Of a stretch of 64,000 nt of DNA, positions 42,423-53,229 are shown piece by piece. The DNA comes from Paenibacillus shirakamiensis (GTDB taxonomy: Bacteria > Bacillota > Bacilli > Paenibacillales > Paenibacillaceae), in assembly GCF_017874255.1 (NCBI RefSeq), contig NZ_JAGGLD010000001.1:1426001-1490000 (forward strand). Direction: 5' to 3'. The notes below the pieces were generated by a model, which was given only the letters and a program-made list of their open reading frames with translations, searched no databases and was not told where the DNA came from. Every line of letters starts with the position of its first letter. Position 1 is the first letter of the stretch. The position numbers and the translations under genes were made by a program.

Positions 42423-42710
42423 TTAAATAAGGGTAAAGTGCTCTACAACGGGAAATGGATCATAGAAATGATGCAAGAGTCTCTTCCATTCCTGATATCC
42501 TTCCGATTCACGAAATCCTATAGTATGTGATTCCATGGAGTCCCATTTTACAAGTAGTATGTATTTATGATCATCTTCTATACAACGTCTAAGCTCGTGA
42601 GACTGGTATCCTTCTATAGAAGCTATGATCGGAGAAGCTAGGCGAAAGTTCTCTTCGAACTGTTCTACTAAACCTAGTCTAACTCGCAAAATAGCTACTT
42701 CAAGTACCAC
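42423..42710 (-). CDS. antibiotic biosynthesis monooxygenase (ABM) domain protein
   Basis: 95 aa from a GTG at 42710 preceded by AAAGGGG; the frame to 42812 is longer but has no RBS and the shorter length is usual for the family. Dimeric ferredoxin-like fold: VAILRVRLGLVEQFEENFRL, ASIEGYQSHELRRC, KYILLVKWDSMESH, FPVVEHFTLI. Such proteins may be heme-degrading or cofactor-free monooxygenases, but key residues are not diagnostic here. It is first in the operon with the lipoprotein and SDR genes. Confidence 0.8.
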   Translation of the reverse strand: MVLEVAILRVRLGLVEQFEENFRLASPIIASIEGYQSHELRRCIEDDHKYILLVKWDSMESHTIGFRESEGYQEWKRLLHHFYDPFPVVEHFTLI

Positions 42711-42788
42711 AATGAACTGCCCCTTTCGCTTTACATAAAAGTATACCATGATTAAAGCGACGCTTGTCCTGCTTTCCCTAAAATTAGA

Positions 42789-42812
42789 ATGGATCGAACA
42801 AGTTCGATCCAT
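42789..42812 (-). terminator. perfect 11-bp inverted repeat after the kinase gene
   Basis: ATGGATCGAAC and GTTCGATCCAT are perfect arms with a 2-base loop, just past the kinase stop. The minus strand continues TCTAATTTTAG, so the U-tract is weak. It may instead be an operator for the ABM operon. Confidence 0.5.
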
Positions 42813-42820
42813 CTTAACGC

Positions 42821-45800
42821 TTATTCTCTATTTAATCGAATCCCCTTAGAATAGACCTCTAAAATCCGTTCCACCTCAGAGATGTAGACTGGTTTGGAAA
42901 TGAAATCTTGCATCCCACTCGCTAGACAAGCTTCCTTATCATCATTTTTAGCAAACGCAGTTACCGCAATAATGATGGGGTAACGTTCCATACCTTCCAA
43001 CTGTCGGATTCGCTGCGTAGTCTCAAGACCATCCATCTTAGGCATCTGGACATCCATAAAGACTAGGTCATACGGGTCAGATTGCACAGCTTCCAAAGCT
43101 TCAAATCCATTATGCACCACGTGAGCCTTGTACCCTCGACGTTGGAGAATTGCCTTCAAAAGCTTCTGATTAATCGGATGATCCTCAGCAATCAAAATGT
43201 TCAAAGGTCCATACTTTTCCGTGGCTGGAGATATGCTAGATATGCTATCCATGCACGGATCAGAATCATCCATATAGTCCTTGTTCTCCTGGTCTTCATT
43301 CATAAGGGTTAAGGATGTCCCTATCATAGAAGTAGGACTAGATAATACTTTATCTAGATGATCATTATCCGAAATATAGGGGTTAGTCTCCACTGTAAAT
43401 GTAAATAACGAACCTTGCCCAGCTTCACTATCTACGCCTATGGAACCTCCCATAAGCTCAACTAATTTTTTGCTGATAGCTAGACCTAGACCAGTTCCTC
43501 CATATTTTCTGTTGATGGCAGGATGAAGTTGTGAGAAAGATTGGAACAATTGACCCTGTAATTCGTTTGGTATACCAATTCCCGTATCTTTCACTTTAAA
43601 TTCTATAATAATTTGGTCTGCATCCGTCAACGGAATAGCTCTTACTTCAATAGAAACTTTACCTTTTTCCGTAAATTTAACAGCATTACTTACAAGATTG
43701 ATGAGAATTTGCCGCAACCGAACTTCATCACTCAATACCACATTAGGAACAGAATCATCGATAAGCCACTGTACATCCACTTTTTTCTCCGTTGCTTTCA
43801 GTAAGAATAGATCTGTAACTGATTTTACAATCTGCTGAATGTCCACTGGCTCTTGATTCAGATCCATTTTACCCGCTTCAATTTTGCTGAAATCTAGAAT
43901 CTCATTCAGGATGTGTAACAAGCTGTCACTGCTCTGAACAATAATGTCGGTATACTCTCTTTGTTCTTCATCCAGCTCTGTATTCGATAGCAGTCCGGTC
44001 ATCCCAATAATACCGTTCATCGGTGTTCTCAGTTCGTGACTCATGATGGCTAGGAACTCTGATTTAGCGCGATCTGCTTGCTCTGCGGTTTCTTTAGCTC
44101 GAATAATCTCCTTCTCATCCGTCATATCTCGGAATACGATAACTGCACCGCGTAGCTCTCCGTTATCTACAATCGGACTCACTCGATATTCGGTCAGGAA
44201 GCTGGCACCATCTTTTTTCCAGAAAATATCTTCCTTGCTCTGATGCCAGCGCCCCTCTCTCACCGCTTGATAGATCGGCATCTCGTACCTGCCGTAAGAA
44301 GATCCATCCAAGCGTGTCTGCTGTATGGTATCCAAGAGGAACGCACCACTCACTTCATCTAAACTTAAACCTAACATGTCTGCTGCTGAAGGATTCATAA
44401 ACGTTGTTCTGCCTTCAATATCTACGCCAAAGATCCCTTCTGTCACAGCATTCAGAATTAATGTATATTCCCGGCCTAACCGTTCAATCTGCTTAATGTA
44501 ATTGTTACGATCCGTCACATCACTAGAAATGCCATACACTCCAACCACTTCATCGTCAACAATGATCGGAATATTGGCAACCGTAATGTCGACTAAGTGA
44601 CCCTCTTTATGGAGTATAGAAATTTCATAATTCTGTGGATATCCTTGCGTAGCTAGCATGAAATGATGTTGTGTCTTCGCATCGAATTCTTCAGGAACCA
44701 AGGGTCCGAAATACATACCTATAAGCTCAGCTAATGTGAACCCCGTAAGTATTTCAAGGTTCTCATTGGCCGTTAAATAATCACCGTTCAAATTCATCGA
44801 ATAGACGGCTGCAGGGTTCTGATCAAACAGTGACTTATATCTGCTTTCGCTTTCCTTCAGCAGTTGTTCCGATTTTTTTCGTTGCGTGATATCTGTAGAT
44901 ATACCGTATACCCCAACAGTCTGATGGTCCACAATAATAGGAACAAACGTCATACGGATGTCAACGGGTTCTTGCTGTAGAGTTAGTATACAAATCTCAA
45001 AAGTTCTGGGTTCACTGTGCAGTAGAACGTCCTCAAAATGACGATTCAGAACGTCCCTATATGCCGGATCAATAAAGCTAGATAAAGTCTGGTTCATTAA
45101 ATCTGCTGCTTCACAATTAAATAACTCTACAATGCTGCGATTCATCGAAGCGATATGGCCTTCACGATTCAGTGAGAATACGCCATCAGGATTATATTCA
45201 AATAAAGATCGGTAACGACTTTCGCTTTGTTGAAGTCGCTCTGCAATATGAATACGATCTGTCACATCTCTAGATATCGCAATGATCTCCTCAACGTCTT
45301 GTATCGGATCATAAGCAAAAATGGAGGCCGTCTCAAACCATATATAATGTCCATCTTTACAGCGGTACCGATATACAACCGTGTCCGAGCCCCCCTCAGA
45401 CTGTTTGCTTTGCAAATAAGCTGCTACCGAAGCAACATCGTCTTCATGAATGAAACTCAGTCCTGACTTACCGACCATTTCTTGGGGTTCATATCCAAGC
45501 ATAGGAAGAGATACGTCCGACGCATAGAGGAAAGTAGCTTGTTCGTCGGCTTTGTGTCGCGAGATAAAATCCAGCGAATTCTCGGATATAAGTCGGAAAT
45601 GCCGCTCGCTTTCACGAAGCTTGTTTAGAATTTCCTTGTCCTCTGTAACATCTTGTACCATACCCACAATTTGTATGGGCTTGCCTGTAATCATATCCAC
45701 TTCTGTTCGCCAACGAGATACGATCGATCTCCGTTCTCCCTGAGCATCCTGAATATGATATTCAATTTCTCCTGAGTCGCCACGTTGAACAGCGTCTTTC

Positions 45801-46756
45801 AGACTATCCCATACCTGCTGACGCTCCTCAGGCACAATACAATCACATAGTGCTACTAATGCGTCGTTCTGCTTCACAACATGATTGAAAATCCTCAAAA
45901 ATTCATCCGAATATATCACCTTGTCGTTGAGGACATCCCAATCAAATGAGCCCACTTTAGCAATGCTTTGTGCTTCATTAAGAATGGTCTCAAAATGCAC
46001 CCGATCCGTAATATTACGGGCAATAGATAACACTTTCTCGATCTTACCGTCAGCATCACGCACAATTTGCGAAGATACTTCCACCCATAAGTAATGGCCA
46101 TCTTTATGCCGAACTCTTCTTTTATAAATGTCATGATCAGAATATAGACTATCCTTCTGTATCATTTCAGTTGCATCGTCTAAATGATAATATGTAGCGC
46201 GATGCTTGCCGAGCATCTCCTCCGGGCTATAACCAAGTAACGCCTCTGTAGAAGGAGATAAGAAGTTTAATATACCCTCTTCTGTACTGACCGAAATCAT
46301 ATCCGGGGTATTCAAAGTTATTAATTTATACATATCCCGATTATATTCTAACTCTTTTTCCGTCTCTTTTTGTGCGGTAACATCCTGCACCTGAGCGACT
46401 CTATATAGAGGAGATTCGTTCATCTCATCGTAGATAAGAAAGATGGACAACCTCGCCCAAATCACCCGTCCTGATTTATGCACATAACGTTTTTCAATAG
46501 TTATACTTCGCTCCGGATTGGACCTTAACTCCTCAGCAATGTAGTCATCGGGAGTGGGCTGATGATCCTCACCGTAGGTAATCCTTGAGGTATCCATGGT
46601 TAGCAATTCCTCTTCGGTGTATCCCACCATCTGGCAAAATGCTGGATTCACCATTAAGTAGTTGCTATTGTCCAGCGTCAAAATTACCGTACCTATGGCT
46701 GAGCGAATATACAATTGTTTGAAAATATCTAACTGCCCCGTTAAGGATACACTCAC
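42821..46756 (-). CDS. soluble hybrid histidine kinase with seven PAS domains and a receiver domain
   Basis: 1311 aa, no membrane segment. Seven PAS/PAC units follow each other (roughly residues 10-132, 138-255, 257-378, 380-503, 508-628, 632-752, 760-885; the PAC ends read [43 protein letters not shown]). HisKA has the phosphorylated His in [15 protein letters not shown] (near 906), HATPase_c shows [13 protein letters not shown] and TGIGIP (about 1018-1122), and a C-terminal receiver (about 1183-1295) has the phosphoacceptor Asp in [16 protein letters not shown] start, AAGGAGG before it. No partner response regulator or HPt is nearby, so the output is unknown. The PAS stack suggests many cytoplasmic signals. 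Confidence 0.93.
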   Translation of the reverse strand: MSVSLTGQLDIFKQLYIRSAIGTVILTLDNSNYLMVNPAFCQMVGYTEEELLTMDTSRITYGEDHQPTPDDYIAEELRSNPERSITIEKRYVHKSGRVIWARLSIFLIYDEMNESPLYRVAQVQDVTAQKETEKELEYNRDMYKLITLNTPDMISVSTEEGILNFLSPSTEALLGYSPEEMLGKHRATYYHLDDATEMIQKDSLYSDHDIYKRRVRHKDGHYLWVEVSSQIVRDADGKIEKVLSIARNITDRVHFETILNEAQSIAKVGSFDWDVLNDKVIYSDEFLRIFNHVVKQNDALVALCDCIVPEERQQVWDSLKDAVQRGDSGEIEYHIQDAQGERRSIVSRWRTEVDMITGKPIQIVGMVQDVTEDKEILNKLRESERHFRLISENSLDFISRHKADEQATFLYASDVSLPMLGYEPQEMVGKSGLSFIHEDDVASVAAYLQSKQSEGGSDTVVYRYRCKDGHYIWFETASIFAYDPIQDVEEIIAISRDVTDRIHIAERLQQSESRYRSLFEYNPDGVFSLNREGHIASMNRSIVELFNCEAADLMNQTLSSFIDPAYRDVLNRHFEDVLLHSEPRTFEICILTLQQEPVDIRMTFVPIIVDHQTVGVYGISTDITQRKKSEQLLKESESRYKSLFDQNPAAVYSMNLNGDYLTANENLEILTGFTLAELIGMYFGPLVPEEFDAKTQHHFMLATQGYPQNYEISILHKEGHLVDITVANIPIIVDDEVVGVYGISSDVTDRNNYIKQIERLGREYTLILNAVTEGIFGVDIEGRTTFMNPSAADMLGLSLDEVSGAFLLDTIQQTRLDGSSYGRYEMPIYQAVREGRWHQSKEDIFWKKDGASFLTEYRVSPIVDNGELRGAVIVFRDMTDEKEIIRAKETAEQADRAKSEFLAIMSHELRTPMNGIIGMTGLLSNTELDEEQREYTDIIVQSSDSLLHILNEILDFSKIEAGKMDLNQEPVDIQQIVKSVTDLFLLKATEKKVDVQWLIDDSVPNVVLSDEVRLRQILINLVSNAVKFTEKGKVSIEVRAIPLTDADQIIIEFKVKDTGIGIPNELQGQLFQSFSQLHPAINRKYGGTGLGLAISKKLVELMGGSIGVDSEAGQGSLFTFTVETNPYISDNDHLDKVLSSPTSMIGTSLTLMNEDQENKDYMDDSDPCMDSISSISPATEKYGPLNILIAEDHPINQKLLKAILQRRGYKAHVVHNGFEALEAVQSDPYDLVFMDVQMPKMDGLETTQRIRQLEGMERYPIIIAVTAFAKNDDKEACLASGMQDFISKPVYISEVERILEVYSKGIRLNRE

Positions 46757-46890
46757 AAATAAATCCTCCTTAGAATCACAACACGCAGTGCTAAATCTCT
46801 AACTCATAGTATAGCTCAAATTCCCTTTGAATACGATGTATGACCTTATCATTACAATAAAGAGAATATGTATCTTTTGTATATCAATAT

Positions 46891-46920
46891 AAAAAAGGAA
46901 CCCTTATATAAAGAGTTCCT
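46891..46920 (-). terminator. terminator of the flavodoxin gene
   Basis: AGGAACTCTT pairs with (A)AGGGTTCCT around TATA, followed by six U on the minus strand. Confidence 0.8.
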
Positions 46921-46968
46921 CATACTAGTATTATTATGTCCGTGCATAGGCCCGTGCATAGGCAACTA

Positions 46969-47430
46969 TTAGCAGACTAATCCTGCCTTGTTCAACTTGG
47001 CCGCAAGACTTAAACCAAAACGTTCACACTCTTGCAACTGAAACTCACTTGGGGTCCGGTCTATTTTCAGACTGAACATTGCCATTTCTACACCGCAGTA
47101 GACTAAGCGATCTCGTAATTGATCTACAGCTGCGGCGAACAGATTATAGGCTAGATCTCCTGAGCCGAATACAGCTCCGCGAATCCCTTGAAGATTCAGA
47201 TTCTTCATATCACGGTAGAAGGGTAGATATTCATCTGGCAAGTCGCCTTCTCCCCAAGTATAACTTCCAAGCACTATACAATCATAGAGTACAAGCTCTT
47301 GAGCTGACGTATCCAGCACATCTTTAAGTACGACTTCAATGCGCCCTTGCTGTAAGCCTTCTACGATGGATTCGGCCATTTCCAATGTATTACCAGACAT
47401 ACTTGTGTACACTACAATTGCCTTACGCAT
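46969..47430 (-). CDS. flavodoxin
   Basis: 153 aa. FMN-binding P-loop IVVYTSMSGNTLEMAESIVE, aromatic-flanked loop LGSYTWGEGDLPDEY and GAVFGSGDLAYNLFAAAVDQ are classic for short-chain flavodoxin. It carries electrons at low potential in place of ferredoxin. The consensus Fur box at 47555-47573 beside a good -35 (TTGACA) shows iron-starvation induction, the expected situation for a ferredoxin substitute. Single gene with its own terminator; GGAG precedes the ATG at 47430. Confidence 0.93.
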   Translation of the reverse strand: MRKAIVVYTSMSGNTLEMAESIVEGLQQGRIEVVLKDVLDTSAQELVLYDCIVLGSYTWGEGDLPDEYLPFYRDMKNLNLQGIRGAVFGSGDLAYNLFAAAVDQLRDRLVYCGVEMAMFSLKIDRTPSEFQLQECERFGLSLAAKLNKAGLVC

Positions 47431-47554
47431 ACTCAAAGCTCCGTTCTATAAATGAAATTGTAGCAAAGTAATCCTTTAGGAGTCACAAGGCAATTCAGCT
47501 CTAAATAATTTAAAGTTTCAGGAGATCAACTCTTAGTGAACTGCAAATTCTTTC

Positions 47555-47573
47555 GATAATGATAATCATTATC
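47555..47573. promoter_or_regulatory. consensus Fur box upstream of the flavodoxin gene
   Basis: GATAATGATAATCATTATC is the 19-base Fur consensus without mismatch. It lies directly downstream of TTGACA (47600-47605), a 17-base spacer and TAAGTT (47577-47582), so bound Fur would cover the transcription start. Confidence 0.92.
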
Positions 47574-47576
47574 ATA

Positions 47577-47605
47577 AACTTATATGATTTCCCTTTCCTT
47601 GTCAA
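47577..47605 (-). promoter_or_regulatory. sigma-A promoter of the flavodoxin gene
   Basis: TTGACA at 47600-47605, 17-base spacer, TAAGTT at 47577-47582 on the minus strand. The -10 box is weak; the Fur box abuts it. Confidence 0.65.
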
Positions 47606-47627
47606 TTCTTATCTCTTTAACCTATAT

Positions 47628-47660
47628 AAAAAAAGAAGAACCCCATTTCTCGGGTTCTCC
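47628..47660 (-). terminator. terminator of the phn operon
   Basis: GAACCC pairs with GGGTTC on the minus strand, followed by TTCTTTTTTT; 23 bases past the regulator stop. Confidence 0.85.
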
Positions 47661-47682
47661 TTCTGATCTCAACAATGATCAC

Positions 47683-48468
47683 TCATCTTGCAACAACCCA
47701 AGTCGTGCCCTTCTTTTTCAGCACTTCTTCCCAACCTTGCGGAGGTAGCGTATCACAGATAATCTGATCCACCTGCTGTAAACTCGCCATTTGATAGGGG
47801 GAAGTTACTCCAAGCTTAGAGCTATCCGTAAGTACAATCGTCTCAGCACTATTACGTATAAATACCCCAGCTAACATAGCTCGATCCGCATCGAAGCTAG
47901 TGATGCCGCGATGTGGAGTTAATCCATCAATGGATACAAAGGCTTTGTTAGGAAAAAGCCCCGTCATCATCGCTTCTGCCATCGATCCCGAACTTCGATA
48001 ATGCTTCGATACAATACGTCCACCGATAAAAATGATCTCCCCCATGAACATATCCTTGTTCTGATATTCCATAAGTAAATTCAGACCAGAGACGGAGTTC
48101 GTAATAATCGTTACATTTTCTTTGTAGCGCAAAAAGTGGATCATCTGGAGTGTGGTAGACCCATCATCGATAAAAATAACATCTTGATTCTCTACCCTAC
48201 TCGCGGCTTCTCTCCCCACACGTTGTTTTTCTTCGACGTGAATCACCTCACGCTGGCCATGAGGCAGTTCTTCCCGTTCCAGACTCATCTTAACTGCACC
48301 GCCATATACCCGGCGAAGTCGATTTGTGTCTTCAAGTTCTTCCAGATATTTGCGTATCGTCTCTGAGGAGACGCCAAGTGTAGACACAAGCTCTGTCGTT
48401 CGAACTTTTCCTATATCATTAATCACGTTCAATATATGCTGTTTGCGTTCTTCTCCCACCAAGGACAT
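47683..48468 (-). CDS. DeoR-family regulator of the phosphonate operon
   Basis: 261 aa. DeoR helix-turn-helix (RTTELVSTLGVSSETIRKYL, EELEDTNRLRRVYGGAV), then the sugar-phosphate-isomerase-like effector domain (VIFIDDGSTTLQMIHFLRYK; DSSKLGVTSPYQMASLQQVD). AAAGGAGG precedes the ATG. It is the last gene of the aminoethylphosphonate operon, 40 bp after phnW, so it probably controls the operon with a phosphonate or an intermediate such as phosphonoacetaldehyde as effector (inference). Repeats at 54412-54451 are the likely binding site. Confidence 0.9.
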   Translation of the reverse strand: MSLVGEERKQHILNVINDIGKVRTTELVSTLGVSSETIRKYLEELEDTNRLRRVYGGAVKMSLEREELPHGQREVIHVEEKQRVGREAASRVENQDVIFIDDGSTTLQMIHFLRYKENVTIITNSVSGLNLLMEYQNKDMFMGEIIFIGGRIVSKHYRSSGSMAEAMMTGLFPNKAFVSIDGLTPHRGITSFDADRAMLAGVFIRNSAETIVLTDSSKLGVTSPYQMASLQQVDQIICDTLPPQGWEEVLKKKGTTWVVAR

Positions 48469-48508
48469 CTACCGGCCCTCCTTTACATCAACATTCCTTG
48501 CTTTGGAA

Positions 48509-49609
48509 TTACCAAAATCGATTATCTTCAATCACCTGTAATAAACGTGTTATGTCTTGAGCATGGATCTCACCAATATTACCTATGCGGAAAGTATCTG
48601 CTGTACTGATTTTCCCAGGATAGATGACAAATCCATTATACTTAAGACGCTTGTATAGCTCATTAAAACTAAATAGACCTGACGCGGGGTACGTAAAGGA
48701 AGTGATGATTGGTGACTGATGCTCGCGTGCCAGAAGTGCGGGATAGCCAATACACTCCATACCTTCAACTAGTAGAGCTTGGTTGTACTTATATCGAGCA
48801 GATCTTGCTTCAATTCCGCCTTCTTCATCCAGTTCCTGAAGGGCTTGATCGAAGGCACGCACCACGTGGGTAGGCGAAGTATATCTCCACTTTCCATAAC
48901 CAGATTCCATATTAATCCATTGGTCATACAGATCCAGAGACAGGGTACGCGCTTGACCCTTACACTGCTCAAGCTGAGATCTGCGAGCAAGAATGAACCC
49001 AAAGCCAGGAACGCCCTGAATGCATTTATTAGCGCTGCTAATTAAGTAATCGATATGTAGTGCAGGAATGTTCATCGGAATTCCACCAAAACTACTCATC
49101 GCATCGACAATTATAATTTTGCCCAATTGATGAAGGACAGAAGTGATTTGTTCTATGGGGTTTAGCATCCCGGTCGTTGTCTCGCAGTGAACCACGGCAA
49201 CGTGGGTGATGTGTGGATGATTACTTACATACTGTACAACTTGCTCTGTATTCACGGGAGAAGTCTCACCGAAATCTAATACCAAATGGTTGATTCCGTA
49301 GACTTTAGCCATATCCGCGATTCGCTGGCCATATGCACCATTCGTTAGAACCAATAGCTGCCCATCCTTTGGAATGACTGTGCTAATCACGGACTCCACA
49401 CTGAACGAACCGCTACCTTGCATCAGAACAGTTGTATACTTTTCTTCCGAAGCGCATGCAAGATGCACAAGACGAGTACGGATACTCTGGACCAATTGAT
49501 TGTAATCGGTATCCCATGTACACCAATCGTTCAACATCGCTTCCTTAACGGTTCTTGAGGTCGTTAGAGGTCCAGGAGTGAGTAGCAAATAAGGATTTTC
49601 CATACTCAT
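48509..49609 (-). CDS. phnW: 2-aminoethylphosphonate--pyruvate transaminase
   Basis: 366 aa. PLP-dependent transaminase of class [55 protein letters not shown] and the Schiff-base Lys in [19 protein letters not shown]. It converts 2-aminoethylphosphonate and pyruvate to phosphonoacetaldehyde and alanine. The product goes to PhnX, whose gene precedes it with a 4-bp overlap. GGAGGAG lies before the ATG. Alanine made here can feed the alanine dehydrogenase coded elsewhere in the window. Confidence 0.95.
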   Translation of the reverse strand: MSMENPYLLLTPGPLTTSRTVKEAMLNDWCTWDTDYNQLVQSIRTRLVHLACASEEKYTTVLMQGSGSFSVESVISTVIPKDGQLLVLTNGAYGQRIADMAKVYGINHLVLDFGETSPVNTEQVVQYVSNHPHITHVAVVHCETTTGMLNPIEQITSVLHQLGKIIIVDAMSSFGGIPMNIPALHIDYLISSANKCIQGVPGFGFILARRSQLEQCKGQARTLSLDLYDQWINMESGYGKWRYTSPTHVVRAFDQALQELDEEGGIEARSARYKYNQALLVEGMECIGYPALLAREHQSPIITSFTYPASGLFSFNELYKRLKYNGFVIYPGKISTADTFRIGNIGEIHAQDITRLLQVIEDNRFW

Positions 49610-50403
49610 GGTCGATCTCCTCCTGTCATACGCTCATTAATCTCATCAATAATCCGATCCAATTCACCAATTTCCTCGATAATGTAGTGAGCACCTGCCT
49701 CGGCTAATCGCTGAGCAACTTCAACCTTGAGCAGATGAAGCTGGCCTGGGTCCATCGTGTTAACATCCGTTTGAGATAAACCAAGTTCGCTGCTTCCTAG
49801 GACAACGCCCACCGTCCAGCATCCTGCATTTACTCCTTCAAGCATATCACTTACGGTATCCCCTGCTTTGACAATATGATGCATAGGATATACGCCTAAC
49901 ACTTCAGCATTGCGATAAATCATCCAAGGATAAGGACGTCCTGCCGCCACTTCATCCGGTGCAGTTAAAACATCTGGTGCATACCCTTGCTTAGCGGCTG
50001 CCGGAGCTACAATATCCATCATCGCCCGTGTATACCCCGTAGTCGAACCGATCTGAATTCCCCGTGAACGCAATCGATGGGTCAGATCAACTGCACCCGG
50101 AATTGGTTCTGCATACTGATGAAGAATCGCGAATAGTCTAGGTTCGAAATCACGATAAAGAGCATCGATATCTTCCTCACTAGGGACTTGCCCATATTTG
50201 TCATGCCAATGACTTGCAATACGATCCATTTTGCACATCACGCTAATATGTTCACGCTTTTGAAGACCCATAGGAATTCGGGCCTCTTCGGAAGTCACTT
50301 CAATTCCTTTGGCTGCGAATACTTCAATGAACACTTGAAGCGGAGCGAAGCATCCATAATCCACCATGGTCCCTGCCCAGTCTAACATTACTGCTTTTAT
50401 CAT
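49606..50403 (-). CDS. phnX: phosphonoacetaldehyde hydrolase
   Basis: 265 aa, HAD family with a helical cap. Nucleophile Asp in [15 protein letters not shown], the cap with the Schiff-base Lys in [14 protein letters not shown], and motif [19 protein letters not shown]. It splits the C-P bond of phosphonoacetaldehyde into acetaldehyde and phosphate. The gene lies 16 bp after the permease and overlaps phnW by 4 bp. With phnW this is the complete phosphonatase route. Confidence 0.96.
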   Translation of the reverse strand: MIKAVMLDWAGTMVDYGCFAPLQVFIEVFAAKGIEVTSEEARIPMGLQKREHISVMCKMDRIASHWHDKYGQVPSEEDIDALYRDFEPRLFAILHQYAEPIPGAVDLTHRLRSRGIQIGSTTGYTRAMMDIVAPAAAKQGYAPDVLTAPDEVAAGRPYPWMIYRNAEVLGVYPMHHIVKAGDTVSDMLEGVNAGCWTVGVVLGSSELGLSQTDVNTMDPGQLHLLKVEVAQRLAEAGAHYIIEEIGELDRIIDEINERMTGGDRP

Positions 50404-50419
50404 CTTGTGTCTCTCCTTT

Positions 50420-52141
50420 TTATCGGTTCTGCCAAGCAGAAGATTTTTTACGGATTTGTCTCGTTGCTAATTCATAAATCATTCTAACGGCCATGTTCGT
50501 GAGCACAATAAGTAGTGACATCGCTGCGGCTGGGGCAATATCGCCTGCATCCTCCATATTGACAATCGAGATGGGAGCGAGCTTCAAGTCGGCTGCATAT
50601 AAGAACATGACGGCGGATACGGTTACCATGGAATTAATAAAATAGTACATGCCCATTTCCAAAATAGCAGGCAAGCAGATGGGAACTGTAATGCGGTAGA
50701 ATGTTTTGTAAAAAGGAACCCCTAAAGACAAGGAGGCCATCTCAATTTCAGCATCCAGTTTCTTAAGCGCACTTGTGGCTGTAATGAACGCAACGGAGTA
50801 AAAATGAGCTAAGTTGACTAATACGAGAATCCATATGGTTCCGTAAAGCCCGTGCAAAGGGTTACTTGGCTGATTGAAGAAAAAGATATAAGCAAGACCG
50901 AGCGCCAAGCCCGGTAGCGCTAACGGTAGAATGGACAGAAAATATCCTATCTGTCTCAGCAATTTATAGCCGTTAATCTTTTCAAGTAGATAAGCTCCAA
51001 TGAACGTGGCCACTGTACCCACACATGCTGTCCAAGCCGCGACTTGGATGCTGGTCCAGAACGGTTGCAGTCCTTCCCCTGCGGTCTGACTGAAGTTGAA
51101 ATGCGCCCATGTAAAGGACATTTGATAAGGCCAAGTCTTGATAAAAGCAGCCGCAAATACGGTAAGGATAAGTAAGGTAATAGCTGCGCTGACTAGACAG
51201 CAAAAGATAAATAGCAGTGCATCGCGCATTTTATGTGGACGAATACGGTATGGCATAGATTTAGCATTCATCGTACTCTTCTGCTTCCGTTCTACGATTC
51301 GATCCACAATGAAGGCTAATATCGCGGGAATCGTAAGAATGATACCTACTGCTGCGCCCATCGACATATTTTGCTGGCCGATCACCTGCTTATAAATGTC
51401 TGTTGCAAGAACATTGTATTGACCTCCCACAACCTTAGGAGCCCCAAAATCTGTAAATGAAAGGGTAAAGCAGACAAAGAAAGACGATATAAGTCCGTAT
51501 TTAATGTTCGGTATTGTAACGGTAAGAAACGATTTAATCCTGCTTGCTCCTAGCATCTCTGCTGCTTCGTATAACTGTTGATCAGCAAAAGCCAATGAAA
51601 CTAATAAAATCAAATACGCTTGAGGAAAGGTGTAGATGACTTCCGATACGATAATGCCAAATGGGCCATATAACTCCACATTCCAGCTGAACGGAAGATG
51701 TCCGAAAAACCCTGTTGTAATTAGTCCCTGATGCCCAAATAAATAGGTCAGTCCGATTCCATGCATCATCGTGGGAGCGAATAAGGGTAGCATTGCAATC
51801 GATTTAAAGATTCTTTTGCCCCGAATGCCTGTACGCGTCAGAGCAAAGGCAAAGACCAACGCAAGTAGCACCGATATACACGCCGTCGTAAATGACACAA
51901 AACTTGTGTTTTGTAACGATTGGACAAACGCACCCGTTTCGAAATACGTAGTAAAATTAGCAAGTCCAATGTACTGCCCCTTCGCATTGACAAAAGCTTT
52001 ACTAAATAAAGTAAGTAGAGGTGCCAAGATGGCTATGAATAAAGCAACAATTAAGAGGAGTAGACTTAGCCGCTGAATCCAGGCCTCTTTCCCTCTGCCC
52101 TCTTTCCAACTTCTAGGTAGCACTTCACTCATCGTTCTCAT
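50420..52141 (-). CDS. 2-aminoethylphosphonate ABC transporter, fused permease
   Basis: 573 aa with about twelve membrane helices in two BPD_transp_1 halves, so one gene codes both membrane subunits. EAA-type motifs are seen as YEAAEMLGASRIKSFLTVTI and EIEMASLSLGVPFYKTFYRI. The family is PhnU/PhnV-like (putative 2-aminoethylphosphonate permease). It overlaps the ATPase gene by 4 bp. Identity rests on sequence family and on the neighbouring phnXW genes. Confidence 0.9.
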   Translation of the reverse strand: MRTMSEVLPRSWKEGRGKEAWIQRLSLLLLIVALFIAILAPLLTLFSKAFVNAKGQYIGLANFTTYFETGAFVQSLQNTSFVSFTTACISVLLALVFAFALTRTGIRGKRIFKSIAMLPLFAPTMMHGIGLTYLFGHQGLITTGFFGHLPFSWNVELYGPFGIIVSEVIYTFPQAYLILLVSLAFADQQLYEAAEMLGASRIKSFLTVTIPNIKYGLISSFFVCFTLSFTDFGAPKVVGGQYNVLATDIYKQVIGQQNMSMGAAVGIILTIPAILAFIVDRIVERKQKSTMNAKSMPYRIRPHKMRDALLFIFCCLVSAAITLLILTVFAAAFIKTWPYQMSFTWAHFNFSQTAGEGLQPFWTSIQVAAWTACVGTVATFIGAYLLEKINGYKLLRQIGYFLSILPLALPGLALGLAYIFFFNQPSNPLHGLYGTIWILVLVNLAHFYSVAFITATSALKKLDAEIEMASLSLGVPFYKTFYRITVPICLPAILEMGMYYFINSMVTVSAVMFLYAADLKLAPISIVNMEDAGDIAPAAAMSLLIVLTNMAVRMIYELATRQIRKKSSAWQNR

Positions 52142-53196
52142 GCCAGCACCCGCTCCACTTGAGGTGAACCAAAGTTCATCAGATGTTGGTGAGGGAGTTC
52201 TACGTAGATTTTCATCCCTCGCTTCAATTGTTGTTTCTTAGCCGCAGCTACGGGAATGTCTGCGACAATCTGCACGTGACCCCTTTGAACTGAGTTCGTT
52301 TCAATATCTAAGGTCAGACTTACTCTATAAAATGCGCCTCGGAATTCCATTTCAGAGATCCAAGCTGCCTTACTCTCTCTAGTCGGACTGACGCTAACTA
52401 TTACATGCTCCGGTCGAATCGCTAGTTCAGTAGTGCGATCATCATTGTAATGATTCACATGATCGTTCTCCACAAAATTCACTGCACCTATAAAGTCAGC
52501 TACAAATCTACTCTTAGGCTGTTCATATATTTCCTCAGGTGAACCAACTTGAATAATGTTGGCATGGTTCATGACCACAATCGTATCCGCCATCGTTAAC
52601 GCTTCTTCTTGATCATGGGTAACCATAATCGTTGTCATTCCTAGATCTTCATGCAGACGTCGAATCCCTTTACGCAAACGCTCACGCACTTTGGCATCTA
52701 GTGCAGACAGAGGCTCATCTAACAATAAAAAATCGGGAGAAAGAGCAATGGCTCTCGCTAAGGCTACACGCTGCTGTTGTCCCCCGCTTATCTCAGCCGG
52801 GTACTTATCCGCTACATGCTGCAAATCTACCATGGATAACACTTCATTGATTTTGTCTTTAAGATCGGATTTCGACATCTTCTGTTCTTTTAATCCATAA
52901 GCTATATTTTGCTTAGCTGTGAGATTAGGAAATAGGGCATACGACTGGAACATCATTCCCGCTTTGCGTTTAAAAGGGGGCAGAGACGTGATGTCTCTAC
53001 CCTCTACGGTAATGCTCCCCTGGTTCGGAGATTCCAGACCTGCAAGAATACGAAGAAGTGTTGTTTTTCCACAGCCACTTGGACCTAACAGACAGACAAA
53101 CTCATTCTTGTGAATATCCAAATTAATATTCTCAAGTGCTGAGAATGCACCGAAAGACTTGTGTATGTTGGAAATTGATAGGTATGTGCTTGGCAT
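52138..53196 (-). CDS. 2-aminoethylphosphonate ABC transporter, ATP-binding protein
   Basis: 352 aa. Walker A LLGPSGCGKTTLLRILAG, Q-loop region MMFQSYALFPNLTAKQNIAY, signature EISGGQQQRVALARAIALSP, Walker B FLLLDEPLSALDAKV and H-loop TIMVTHDQEEALTMADTI, then a TOBE-type C-terminal domain (residues about 270-350). It powers uptake with the fused permease downstream (4-bp overlap). The binding-protein gene is 33 bp upstream. Confidence 0.94.
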   Translation of the reverse strand: MPSTYLSISNIHKSFGAFSALENINLDIHKNEFVCLLGPSGCGKTTLLRILAGLESPNQGSITVEGRDITSLPPFKRKAGMMFQSYALFPNLTAKQNIAYGLKEQKMSKSDLKDKINEVLSMVDLQHVADKYPAEISGGQQQRVALARAIALSPDFLLLDEPLSALDAKVRERLRKGIRRLHEDLGMTTIMVTHDQEEALTMADTIVVMNHANIIQVGSPEEIYEQPKSRFVADFIGAVNFVENDHVNHYNDDRTTELAIRPEHVIVSVSPTRESKAAWISEMEFRGAFYRVSLTLDIETNSVQRGHVQIVADIPVAAAKKQQLKRGMKIYVELPHQHLMNFGSPQVERVLA

Positions 53197-53229
53197 AGGT
53201 TTACGCTCCTTCTTGTACCCTAAGAGTGT

